From NCBI GenBank assembly GCA_002347125.1, contig DDXG01000386.1:1-19368 (forward strand): a stretch of DNA of 19,368 nt. Reading direction: 5' to 3'. Positions 6,940-14,579 of this stretch are shown one piece after another (positions within the stretch are counted from its first letter, which is position 1; every line of letters starts with the position of its first letter). The DNA comes from Phycisphaerales bacterium UBA2266 (GTDB lineage Bacteria > Planctomycetota > Phycisphaerae > Sedimentisphaerales > Anaerobacaceae). The notes under the pieces are model-generated. The model had not been told where the DNA came from, did not search any database, and was given only the letters and a program-made list of their open reading frames with translations. The position numbers were made by a program, and so were the translations under genes.

Positions 6940-8166
6940 TCAGAGGGCCTTGACGTCGAAGCAGTAGAGGTTCGTATCATAGCGGAGATAGAGACGGCCG
7001 CCGATGACGACCGGGTGGGCCCAACTGGGGCCGCGGCCCTGGACGGTGACTTCGCCGGTAACTTTCAGGCCTTCGGGCGAGCAGGCGGCCAGGGCGGCCT
7101 TACCGCCGTCTTCGACGAAGAGGTACAACATCCCATCGGCCCATGTGCAGGAGCCCTTGCCGACCGCCCTTTCGTTCCACTTGACCTGTCCGGTCTTGAG
7201 GTCGAGGCAGGACCAGCCGCTGCTGTGGTTGCCGTAGATATGACCGTCGACGATGACGTAGCCGCCGTGATGGCAGACCATATTCCGTGTCGTCCAGGCC
7301 TGCTCGGCGGCGACGGTATCGCCGGAGACGCTGAGCGTCAGACAAATGCCGCCCTTGTTGTAGCCGTTGGCCCAGAAGACCCGGCCGTCGGCGTACTGCG
7401 GGTCGGGGCAGTTGGCAACGTTGTCCTTGCACCAGGGATTGGACCAGAGGACCTCGCCGGTCCCGGCGGCGACGGCGACGATGCCGCCCCGGGTGCCGGT
7501 GGCGATCATGTCGAGTCCGTCGTGGGTGAAGGGTACACAGGAGCCGTATTCAGGTCCGGCCGTGAAACCGACGCTCTTCCAGACGGTCTCGCCGTTGTTC
7601 TTGTTGAAGGCGACGATGCAGTTTTCGCCCCCCGGCTTGGCAATGGCCAGTTCGCCCAGGATCAGGACGGATTCGGCGTAACCCCAGCCGCCCGGCTTGC
7701 CGCCCAAATCGGCCAGGCTCTTCGACCACACTTTGGCGCCGTCGACGGTCCTGAGACAGGCGAGTACGCCATTGCCGGACAGGACGTAGAGCCTGTCGCC
7801 GTCAATCGTGGGGGTCGATCGCGAGCCCGGATGGTCCCTCGTCCAGGCCTTGTCGGGGGAGACCTTCCATTTCTCCTTACCATCCATGTCAAATGCGAAA
7901 ACACAGAGATTACCGGACGCATCGCCGGAGGCGTAGATCGTTCCGCCGGCCACCGAGACGGTTGAGTAACCGCTGCCGAGGGTCTCGACCTTCCAGAGCA
8001 GTTTGGGACCGCCGGCCGGCCAGGCCTTGAGCAGGCCGGTGTCCGGCGATTGGCCGTTACGCTGTGGGCCCCGCCAACAGGGCCAATCGGCCGCGATGGC
8101 TGCTGCCGGGCCGACAAGAAGCCCCATGATTGCCATGACGAGTGTCGATGTGCGCGTCAGAGTCAT
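6940..8166 (-). CDS. Exported PQQ-like beta-propeller repeat protein
   Basis: A 408-residue protein with a Sec signal peptide (about residues 1-25, ending in AAAIAA) and then WPCWRGPQRNG, the hallmark opening of planctomycete PQQ-like propellers. Repeats of the type G-x-L-Y-V-L-x-G and D-x-x-T-G-x-x-x-W recur through the protein (for example KTGQVKWNE and GTGEVLWSN). Such propellers often serve as binding platforms or electron-transfer partners. The residues needed to bind PQQ itself cannot be confirmed, so enzymatic activity is not claimed. The ATG at 8166 is preceded by AGGAG at good spacing, whereas the frame extends upstream to 8292 without a start of comparable quality. It is the first gene of a two-gene unit with the Gfo/Idh/MocA oxidoreductase, suggesting joint periplasmic oxidation of a sugar-like compound. 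Confidence 0.88.
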   Translation of the reverse strand: MTLTRTSTLVMAIMGLLVGPAAAIAADWPCWRGPQRNGQSPDTGLLKAWPAGGPKLLWKVETLGSGYSTVSVAGGTIYASGDASGNLCVFAFDMDGKEKWKVSPDKAWTRDHPGSRSTPTIDGDRLYVLSGNGVLACLRTVDGAKVWSKSLADLGGKPGGWGYAESVLILGELAIAKPGGENCIVAFNKNNGETVWKSVGFTAGPEYGSCVPFTHDGLDMIATGTRGGIVAVAAGTGEVLWSNPWCKDNVANCPDPQYADGRVFWANGYNKGGICLTLSVSGDTVAAEQAWTTRNMVCHHGGYVIVDGHIYGNHSSGWSCLDLKTGQVKWNERAVGKGSCTWADGMLYLFVEDGGKAALAACSPEGLKVTGEVTVQGRGPSWAHPVVIGGRLYLRYDTNLYCFDVKAL

Positions 8167-8262
8167 TTCGTTCTCCTGTATCAGAAACATCATGGCTTTG
8201 GCTGCCGCCGGCGACGGCCCTCGGAGAGCAAGGGGGCAAGGCCCCCAAGCGCCACCTGCGGT

Positions 8263-8292
8263 ATTGTAAGAAACGTCCATTCTTGGGGTCAA
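8263..8292 (-). promoter_or_regulatory. Sigma-70-like promoter of the beta-propeller/oxidoreductase unit
   Basis: On the minus strand TTGACC (8292-8287) is followed after 18 bases by TACAAT (8268-8263); each matches the consensus at 5 of 6 positions. Transcription would start near 8256 and give a leader of about 90 bases. The leader includes a short GC hairpin (GGGGGC/GCCCCC, 8232-8246). Confidence 0.6.
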
Positions 8293-8549
8293 GGAGAATC
8301 GGTGGGCACAAATCTCCGCGCCGTAATGCCCCCGGTACGCGGTGTCGCGAGGACAAGGAGGATACAGATTATTGGACGGTGCGTTTACACAGGTCCTCGA
8401 ATAACGGAATTGGCTCGTGAAAAACGGCCTTCTGATGGAAGCCTGGAATGGATCCGAATGGGGACGGCAAAGGGGTCGATAGTAGGATTACGTAGAAATA
8501 CGGTAAGTCGTGAAAGACGGTCGCTGCGATCCTGACAACAAGGAGCACC
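8293..8549. other. Intergenic region without recognisable gene
   Basis: Together with the leader of the minus-strand unit (8167-8292) this gives 383 bases without a gene. I see no RNA gene, no repeat and no convincing promoter for the Hpt gene. An AAGGAG ribosome binding site for that gene is at 8540-8545. Confidence 0.5.
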
Positions 8550-8894
8550 ATGACAAGTGTGCAACAAAAGGCTATCGACTGGACGGATTTGGTGAACCGG
8601 TGCTGTGATGAGGAGCTGGCGCGTGAGGTCGTCAAGGCATTCTTCGCGGACAAGCCAGCCCATCTTGAGGAACTGGGCGAGGCGGTCAACCACAACGACT
8701 TCGGTCGTGTGATGGCGGCGGCCCATTCGCTCAAGGGGGCGGCGGCCGCTATTTCCGCCAAACCGCTGTCGCAGGCGGCGCAACAGCTTGAAATCGCGGC
8801 CGCCGAGAAGGACGCCGAGGTGATGAAGATGCGGTCTCAGGATGTCCGAGGCGAGTTCCGGCGGCTCAAGTCGCTCGTCTTCGGAATCGAGTAG
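8550..8894 (+). CDS. Solo histidine phosphotransfer (Hpt) domain protein
   Basis: A 114-residue helical protein with AHSLKGAAA at residues 58-66, the Hpt signature in which His59 accepts the phosphoryl group. The whole protein is one Hpt domain with no kinase or receiver attached. It therefore acts as a cytoplasmic shuttle in a multi-step phosphorelay between a hybrid kinase and a response regulator. Neither partner is encoded in this window. AAGGAG lies five bases before the ATG. The gene converges with nqrF, with only 12 bases between their stops and no terminator hairpin between them, so transcripts from the two sides may overlap. Confidence 0.9.
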   Translation: MTSVQQKAIDWTDLVNRCCDEELAREVVKAFFADKPAHLEELGEAVNHNDFGRVMAAAHSLKGAAAAISAKPLSQAAQQLEIAAAEKDAEVMKMRSQDVRGEFRRLKSLVFGIE

Positions 8895-8906
8895 GCGGCA
8901 CCCTCC

Positions 8907-10028
8907 CTAGAACTCGTCGTAGAAGATGTCCTCGGGCTTGAGGCCCTTTTCCTGGAGGACACGGGTGGCCGCCTCGATCATCAGCGGCGGCCCGCACAGA
9001 AACGCCTGGCGCGGCACGCCGGGCTCCAGATACTTGTCCACGGACAGGTGAACAAAGCCGCTTTCCCCATCCCACTTCTCCTCCGGGCCAAGCTTATCGG
9101 ACAGCGCGTAGATGATCTTGAGGTTGGGGAACTTTCGGGCCAGCTCCTGGAAGCGTTCGAGGTAGAAGACATCGGCGGTCGTTCGACAGCCGAAGAACAG
9201 CCAGCAGACGCGGTCGGGCCAACGGTCGTAAATCGAGTAGATGATGTTCTTCATGGGGGCCATGCCGCAGCCGCCGCCGACGCACACGATTTCAGTGTTC
9301 GGGTCTTCGTTGAGGATGAACTCACCGTAGGGACCGGTGAAGACGATGGGGTCGCCGGGCTGGATGTTGTGCAGGTAGGTCGAGCCGATACCGCCCGGCA
9401 CAAGCCGTACAACGAGTTCGACCACGTCGGTCTCATACGTGGCCGAGCTGATGGAGTAAGCGCGGAAAACCGGACCATCAGGGGAGGGAGCCTGAATCTG
9501 GACATACTGCCCGGGACGCTGCTTGATCTCGGCCGGCTCGATCAGCTTCATGCGCACTTCGCGAATGTCATAGGTCAGGGTCGTGGCGCTCTCGACAACG
9601 GCGTTGAACATCTTGACGTTGAGCATCTCCTCCGGGATGCGGACGTAGATGTCTTCGCGGATTTTCACCTGACAGGCCAGGCGGACGTTCGAGCGGACCT
9701 CCTGCCGCGAAAGATAGGGCGTCTCGGTCGGCAGAACCGGCCCGCCGCCGGCGGTCACGGTAATCTTGCAGTGCCCGCACGTCCCCTTGCCGCCGCAGGC
9801 CGAGGGGATGAATATCTCATTGGCGTACAGGGCCGCCAGAAGACTCTGTCCGCCCTTGACTTCCAGGGGTTTCTCGCCGGCGTTGATGTCGAGTTTGCAG
9901 ACGCCGTAGTTGACGAGAAAACGCTCCGCGAGGATCAACAGGCCCGCCAGGGCGACGGTCAAGCCGGCGAACGTTCCCACGGACAGGACGTACACGCTTA
10001 TGGCCGATGCAAGTATCATAGTCATCAT
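8907..10028 (-). CDS. nqrF: Na+-translocating NADH:quinone reductase subunit F
   Basis: A 373-residue NADH-oxidising subunit. It has one N-terminal membrane helix (about residues 14-35), then a plant-type ferredoxin domain whose [2Fe-2S] cysteines are C78, C84, C87 and C119, the same spacing as in Vibrio NqrF. A ferredoxin reductase-like part follows, with RAYS (188-191) for FAD and GGGCGMAP (250-257) for NADH, and the usual C-terminal aromatic residue (YDEF). It takes hydride from NADH and passes electrons through FAD and [2Fe-2S] to the NqrD/E iron site. Last gene of the operon, 11 bases after nqrE. ATG codons at 10028, 10025 and 10019 are all possible starts, and no clear ribosome binding site picks between them. 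Confidence 0.97.
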   Translation of the reverse strand: MMTMILASAISVYVLSVGTFAGLTVALAGLLILAERFLVNYGVCKLDINAGEKPLEVKGGQSLLAALYANEIFIPSACGGKGTCGHCKITVTAGGGPVLPTETPYLSRQEVRSNVRLACQVKIREDIYVRIPEEMLNVKMFNAVVESATTLTYDIREVRMKLIEPAEIKQRPGQYVQIQAPSPDGPVFRAYSISSATYETDVVELVVRLVPGGIGSTYLHNIQPGDPIVFTGPYGEFILNEDPNTEIVCVGGGCGMAPMKNIIYSIYDRWPDRVCWLFFGCRTTADVFYLERFQELARKFPNLKIIYALSDKLGPEEKWDGESGFVHLSVDKYLEPGVPRQAFLCGPPLMIEAATRVLQEKGLKPEDIFYDEF

Positions 10029-10039
10029 TTCGAGCAGAG

Positions 10040-10630
10040 TTATTGAATCGCCACCATTCCGGCGAAGCCCATAAAAGCCATCGCTATCACGCAGGTGAGG
10101 ATCATGGCGATAGCCACACCCTCGAAGGGCTTCGGAACACTACTGTACCGCATCTTCTGCCGCAGACCGGCCATCAGGACGATCGCCACCATCCAGCCAA
10201 GCCCCCCGCCGAAGCCGAAAGCGGCCGACTGCCAGAAGTGGTAGTTGCGAATCACCATGAACAGCGATGCGCCCAGGATCGCGCAGTTGACCGTGATCAG
10301 AGGCAGAAAGATGCCGAGCGCAAAGTAGAGCTTGGGGCTGAAACGCTCGACGAACATCTCCACGAACTGTACGAAGCCGGCGATGACGGCGATGAACACG
10401 ATGAAACTCAGATGGGTCAGATTGTACGGCGCCAGGACATGATGATAGATGAGGTAGTTGATCGCCGTGGTGCAGGTCATGACAAAGGTGACGGCGGTGC
10501 CGAGCCCGATGCTCGTGTTGATCTGACGCGAGCAGGCGATAAACGAACACATGCCCAGAAAGTTGGTCAGCAGGATATTGTTGGTGAATATGGCCGCAAT
10601 CAGGATGACAAGGGCGGATGTTTCCGTCAT
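10040..10630 (-). CDS. nqrE: Na+-translocating NADH:quinone reductase subunit E
   Basis: A 196-residue membrane subunit with six hydrophobic helices, close to the usual 198 residues. Cys28 (in TNFLGMCSF) and Cys116 (in ITVNCAILG) match the cysteines by which NqrE contributes to the intramembrane iron-sulfur centre shared with NqrD. It works as the NqrD homologue with opposite membrane topology. Its ATG overlaps the nqrD stop by one base (TAATG), showing translational coupling. Confidence 0.97.
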   Translation of the reverse strand: MTETSALVILIAAIFTNNILLTNFLGMCSFIACSRQINTSIGLGTAVTFVMTCTTAINYLIYHHVLAPYNLTHLSFIVFIAVIAGFVQFVEMFVERFSPKLYFALGIFLPLITVNCAILGASLFMVIRNYHFWQSAAFGFGGGLGWMVAIVLMAGLRQKMRYSSVPKPFEGVAIAMILTCVIAMAFMGFAGMVAIQ

Positions 10631-11295
10631 TATTTCTTCTCCTCGGGATCGGGTCCCTTGAAGTGATTGAAGACCGCGATGACGATGCCGAGGGCGAAGA
10701 ACGCGCCCGGGGCCAGGATCATCAACTGGTTGGGCGTGTACCAGCCTTCGCCGAGCAGGCGAATACCCATGACCTCGCCGGCGCCCAGCAGTTCACGGAA
10801 GAAACCGATGATCGCCAGAATCACGGCGTAGCCGACGCCGTTGGCCAGGCCGTCGACTATCGACAACAGCGGCGGGTTCTGCAGGGCGAAGGCCTCGGCG
10901 CGGCCCATGACGATGCAGTTGGTGATAATCAGGCCGACGTAGGGACCGAGCTGCCTGGACATGTCCCAGTAAAAGGCCTTGAGGAACTGATCGAAGACGA
11001 TAACGAAGGTGGCGATGACGGCCACTTCCACGATCATGCGGATGCGGGTCGGGATGGCCTTGCGCAGGAGCGAGACGATCAGATTCGAACCGACGCACAC
11101 GAAGATCAGGGCCGCCCCCATGACCAGGGAGTTCTCCAGGCGGTTGGTGACCGCCAAGGCCGAGCAGATGCCAAGCATCTGGACCGCCAGCGGGTTGGTC
11201 GTCCAGGAACCGTCCTTCAGGGTGGCCAAGGCCTTGCCGCCGCAGAGGCCGGCGCCTCCGCAGGATGCACAGGCCGGTTGTTTCATGTCCGCCAT
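10630..11295 (-). CDS. nqrD: Na+-translocating NADH:quinone reductase subunit D, with extra Cys-rich N-terminus
   Basis: A 221-residue membrane subunit homologous to NqrE. Cys44 (LGICSALAVTN) and Cys127 (IITNCIVMG) are the expected ligands of the iron-sulfur centre at the NqrD/E interface. It is about 11 residues longer than Vibrio NqrD because of an N-terminal extension with C9-x2-C12-x5-C18 in a Gly/Ala-rich setting, which the classical subunit lacks. This could bind metal or be a target of thiol chemistry; no function is shown. GGAG lies upstream of the ATG at 11295, and the gene starts only 4 bases after nqrC ends. A second ATG at 11286 would still keep the cysteines. Confidence 0.96.
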   Translation of the reverse strand: MADMKQPACASCGGAGLCGGKALATLKDGSWTTNPLAVQMLGICSALAVTNRLENSLVMGAALIFVCVGSNLIVSLLRKAIPTRIRMIVEVAVIATFVIVFDQFLKAFYWDMSRQLGPYVGLIITNCIVMGRAEAFALQNPPLLSIVDGLANGVGYAVILAIIGFFRELLGAGEVMGIRLLGEGWYTPNQLMILAPGAFFALGIVIAVFNHFKGPDPEEKK

Positions 11296-11299
11296 CGGA

Positions 11300-11911
11300 T
11301 TATTTCTCCTTCACGAAAGTCTCTATAGCCGTATTGAGCATGGCCTCGACCTTGTCGCAGGTCATGGTCGCGCCGGTGATGCCGTCCACGCGGTTGACGG
11401 CCTGGGGGCTGCCCGGCATGGCGACTTCGAAACCCGGCTTGCCGTCGGCGCCGATGATGGCCTTGCCCGCGAAGCGACCGGTGAACTCCTCGCCGGCGAT
11501 CTCGCCACCCAGGCCAGGGGTCTCCTCCTGCTCGTAAAAGGTAATACCCCGGATGGTCCTACGGTCGCTCTCCAGCGCCAGCAGCCCCTTAATCGGCCCC
11601 CATAGACCGGGACCCGAGAAACGCATCGCAACGGCCTCGGGGGCCGCGGCGCCGGGCTTCGCATAGATGTAGACAGTCTGGCCGGTCGATGAATCCTCCC
11701 TGACGTTCTCCTCGCGGACTTTGAGCAGCTCCTTCGCCGGGGCTTTCATATCGAACGGGACATTGAGGACCTTCAGGACGTTGACCGTTTCTTCGGCCAG
11801 CGCGTTGGCCTGGCGGTACGGCGCCGTGAAGCCGCCCGCGGCCGTCAGCAGCAACGCACAGACGGTCCCGAGCGCCGCGGCGAAGCACAGCGTGTAGACA
11901 TTACCCTTCAA
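11300..11911 (-). CDS. nqrC: Na+-translocating NADH:quinone reductase subunit C, TTG start
   Basis: A 203-residue subunit with one N-terminal membrane helix (about 8-28) and a periplasmic FMN-binding domain. DGITGATMT at residues 176-184 is the flavinylation motif. Thr182 should carry FMN through a phosphoester bond, attached by an ApbE-type flavin transferase, whose gene is not in this window. ETPGLGG (130-136) is the other conserved loop. The frame extends to 11953, but the TTG at 11909-11911 is the likely start. It has AGGAGG seven bases before it, and the protein then begins just before the membrane helix. It overlaps the end of nqrB by 11 bases. Confidence 0.95.
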   Translation of the reverse strand: MKGNVYTLCFAAALGTVCALLLTAAGGFTAPYRQANALAEETVNVLKVLNVPFDMKAPAKELLKVREENVREDSSTGQTVYIYAKPGAAAPEAVAMRFSGPGLWGPIKGLLALESDRRTIRGITFYEQEETPGLGGEIAGEEFTGRFAGKAIIGADGKPGFEVAMPGSPQAVNRVDGITGATMTCDKVEAMLNTAIETFVKEK

Positions 11912-12968
11912 GTTGAAGCCTCCTGAACCGCATCTTGTACAGAATCTCGTCAATGACGGGCGATACGATATTGCCCAACAGTATGGCGAACATCACGCCC
12001 TCGACGTATCCCGTGAAGTTCCGTATGAGCATGACGACCACGCCGATGATGATGCCGTACATGACCTTGCCGAGGTTGGTGGAGGCGCCGGTGACCGGGT
12101 CCGTGGCCATGAAGAAGGCGCCGAACATCAGTCCGCCGGCACAAAGCTGCCACGCGACCTCCTTCAGACTGCCGCAGAAGATCAGGGCCATGACGGCGGC
12201 CGAACCCAGGACCCCCGCCACCGTCCGCCAGTTGGCCACGCGGGTCATCAGCAGAAAGCCCCCGCCGATGAGAATGGCCAGCGTGCTGGTCTCGGCGGCG
12301 CTGCCGGCAATTCGACCGAGGAACATGTCGAGCAAGGGCACATCCATCCAGGCCCCCTGCTTGGCCAGTCCCAGCGGCGTGGCGCCGCTGACGGCGTCGA
12401 GGCCCACCCATTCGAGCAGTCGAGCGGGACCGCCGGGTTCGACATAGCCGCCCGACATCGCCCTGGGGTAGGCCAGGGCCAGGAAGCAACGGGCCACGAT
12501 GGCGGGATTGAAGACGTTGCGGCCGACACCGCCGAACAGTTCCTTGCCAACGAACACGCCGAAGGCCACGCCCACGGCGACCATCCACAGCGGCAGGGCG
12601 CCGGGCAGGACCATCGGGAAGATCAGTCCCGTAACGAGAAACCCCTCGTGAATCTCCTTCTTGCGAATCGCGGCAAAGGCCACTTCGACGGCGCCGCCGG
12701 CCATGTAGGAGACGATGATCATCGCCAGCAGGCGCGGACCGTTGAGGTACAGCGCCGCCAGCAGCGCCGGTGCCAGGCCCACAATCACCATCGACATATA
12801 GCGTTTGAGGTCGAGCGGGTCCCGCAGATGCGGAGCATTGGGCGTGCGCGACGACGGGGCGAAGAAGAAGTTGTCCAGCGCCTCGTAGACCGCCTTGAAC
12901 GTCTTGAGCCTGCCGCCGTCTTCGAAAAGGGGCTGCAAGCCGTCGAATACCTTTCTTATGATCTTCAT
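11901..12968 (-). CDS. nqrB: Na+-translocating NADH:quinone reductase subunit B
   Basis: A 355-residue membrane subunit with about ten helices, which holds the sodium channel and a covalent FMN. SGATPLG at 194-200 contains the FMN-bearing Thr197. The early segment NPAIVARCFLALAYP and the late ATDPVTGAST are typical of the NqrB/RnfD family. It is shorter than Vibrio NqrB (about 415), mainly in the soluble N-terminal part and loops. The ATG at 12968 overlaps the nqrA stop (ATGA) and has AGGAG just upstream. An open frame extends to 13154, but that part only mirrors the Ala-rich end of nqrA. Confidence 0.96.
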   Translation of the reverse strand: MKIIRKVFDGLQPLFEDGGRLKTFKAVYEALDNFFFAPSSRTPNAPHLRDPLDLKRYMSMVIVGLAPALLAALYLNGPRLLAMIIVSYMAGGAVEVAFAAIRKKEIHEGFLVTGLIFPMVLPGALPLWMVAVGVAFGVFVGKELFGGVGRNVFNPAIVARCFLALAYPRAMSGGYVEPGGPARLLEWVGLDAVSGATPLGLAKQGAWMDVPLLDMFLGRIAGSAAETSTLAILIGGGFLLMTRVANWRTVAGVLGSAAVMALIFCGSLKEVAWQLCAGGLMFGAFFMATDPVTGASTNLGKVMYGIIIGVVVMLIRNFTGYVEGVMFAILLGNIVSPVIDEILYKMRFRRLQLEG

Positions 12969-14419
12969 CGGGACTCCTGTGCGGCAGCGGCCGCGGCGGC
13001 TTCTCTGGCGGCCTCCTCGGCCGCGGCGGCCTTCGCGGCGGCGGCCTCGGCCTCCGCCTTCTCCTTGGCGATAACGGCCTTGGCGTCGATGAACTGCTGC
13101 ATCAACTCGATCTTGCACGGACAGACAAACGAGCACAAGCCGCACTCGACGCACAAATCCACCCGGGCCTGGACGACCTCATCGATCTGATCGGCGTAGA
13201 GGTACTTGTGAATGAGGTACGGCAGGATTCCGGCCGGACAGACCTCCGCGCAGAAGTTGCACCCGATGCACGGACGCGGCTCGCCTCTCATGCCGGTGGT
13301 CAACTTCTCGCTGAACTTGCCTCGCAGTGTGCTGAGGAAGCAGGCCGCATAGGACCTTCTGTCGGCGCCGGGACGGACGAAACCCAGGAATTCGCGGTCG
13401 GTCTGCTCCGTCAGCGCGGTCAGACCGCGGCAGGCTGGATCGAGCCCGCTCGTATCGGAAAGCTCCACCTTCTTGCCCGTCAGCGCCCCGCCGTCGAGCA
13501 GGCGGATGTTCGAGCCCAGGCCGGCGCGGGCCGCAATGTCCGCCAGCGGGTGGCCGGGCAGGACTTCGTAGTGGCGCGGAGACGAAACCGGCGGGCCGCC
13601 GATGGCCACAATCCGCGCCAGGCAGGGCTTGCCGCCGGTCAGGGCCTGATCGACGGCGAGCACACCCTCGGTCCGAAGGCACCAGACGGGACCCGCGGCC
13701 GGCTTGAGGCCCAGATGCCGGGCCAGGACCGAGAAGTTGTCAAACGGGTATTTCGGCGGTATTTGCACGAGCCTGACCCATGCGTAGCCGCGAAGCTGCT
13801 CACGGACCTGGGTGGCCAGTTGCGAGTGAATGTCGGGCATGACCAGGTAGATAGGCTGGTATTCCAGCAGCGATTGGAGGTGCTCAAGGCCGCGGGTGAA
13901 ATTGAGCAGCCTGCCGCCGAGCTGTGCATCGCCGCGGGCCACGAACGGCTCCAGCGCAACCGTTGAGACGATGACCGCCTGGCAAGCACCAAACGGATCG
14001 GGCAACGCTCCAGTGTAGGCGTCGCAGAAGTACTCCCAGGCGCCGAGACTGAGCAATCTGTAGTGATTGCGGCCCCCGTCGCCCATCTCAGGGGCAACAT
14101 GGGGCGGCTGCGCAGCGGCATCGGCCGGTTTGGCCTTCGCCGGCGCTTTGGCAAGATCGGCCAGCGTGATGCACGGGGCCGACGGGTCGTAAACCACCTT
14201 GCCCGCTCTGGGCGCCAGCAGCGGAACGGAGAAGTTGGCCGGGTCTGTGGCCAGCGTATCGCCCTGCCCGACGGCATCGCCGTCTTTGACACGGACATCC
14301 GCAAAATGAAACCGCCGGCTCTTCAGCGGCAGATAGAGCACATCGGGATCGGGCATCGGCGAGAGCGTCTTATCCGGTCTGCCGGCGAGGATCACGTCGT
14401 AGCCGCCTCTTAGTGTCAT
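12965..14419 (-). CDS. nqrA: Na+-translocating NADH:quinone reductase subunit A with RnfC-like double [4Fe-4S] domain
   Basis: A 484-residue cytoplasmic subunit and first gene of the operon. The N-terminal part (MTLRGGYDVILAGRP, then the biotinyl-lipoyl-like LLAPRAGKVVYD) is NqrA-like. The C-terminal part has two full CxxCxxCxxxCP motifs: C384, C387, C390, C394 and C423, C426, C429, C433, each fit to hold a [4Fe-4S] cluster. The protein ends in an Ala/Glu/Lys-rich helical tail (about 446-484). Classical NqrA lacks these clusters, while its homologue RnfC has exactly such a ferredoxin pair and often an Ala-rich tail. The presence of nqrF with NADH and FAD sites argues that the operon is still NQR. 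This A subunit thus looks like an intermediate, or an NQR with added electron input. Function is inferred; the cysteines are seen. Confidence 0.93.
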   Translation of the reverse strand: MTLRGGYDVILAGRPDKTLSPMPDPDVLYLPLKSRRFHFADVRVKDGDAVGQGDTLATDPANFSVPLLAPRAGKVVYDPSAPCITLADLAKAPAKAKPADAAAQPPHVAPEMGDGGRNHYRLLSLGAWEYFCDAYTGALPDPFGACQAVIVSTVALEPFVARGDAQLGGRLLNFTRGLEHLQSLLEYQPIYLVMPDIHSQLATQVREQLRGYAWVRLVQIPPKYPFDNFSVLARHLGLKPAAGPVWCLRTEGVLAVDQALTGGKPCLARIVAIGGPPVSSPRHYEVLPGHPLADIAARAGLGSNIRLLDGGALTGKKVELSDTSGLDPACRGLTALTEQTDREFLGFVRPGADRRSYAACFLSTLRGKFSEKLTTGMRGEPRPCIGCNFCAEVCPAGILPYLIHKYLYADQIDEVVQARVDLCVECGLCSFVCPCKIELMQQFIDAKAVIAKEKAEAEAAAAKAAAAEEAAREAAAAAAAQESR

Positions 14420-14494
14420 CCAGGGGCCCTTTTAACTGTGTTGGACAATTATCTTTGCGCGCGACTGACAGAGTCTATGACGGGGGCCGGCGGG

Positions 14495-14523
14495 TATATA
14501 GTGCATTCCGCTTGTGAAATCAA
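14495..14523 (-). promoter_or_regulatory. Candidate promoter of the nqr operon
   Basis: On the minus strand TTGATT (14523-14518) and TATATA (14500-14495) are separated by exactly 17 bases. Each matches consensus at 4 of 6 positions. Transcription would start about 70 bases before the nqrA ATG. No operator could be identified. Confidence 0.5.
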
Positions 14524-14579
14524 GCACAAATTACCGCATTCCATCGACCGCCTGGGCATCGGCACGGGCCACAAGCCCG

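Noticed and set aside
8232..8246. GGGGGC/GCCCCC hairpin before the beta-propeller gene
   Set aside because: Short stem with a 3-base loop and no T run; it is in the transcribed leader but shows no riboswitch-like structure.
11913..13190. Long open plus-strand frame opposite nqrB
   Set aside because: Antisense to a certain nqr gene; composition dominated by H, D, G, Q and R, typical of a shadow.
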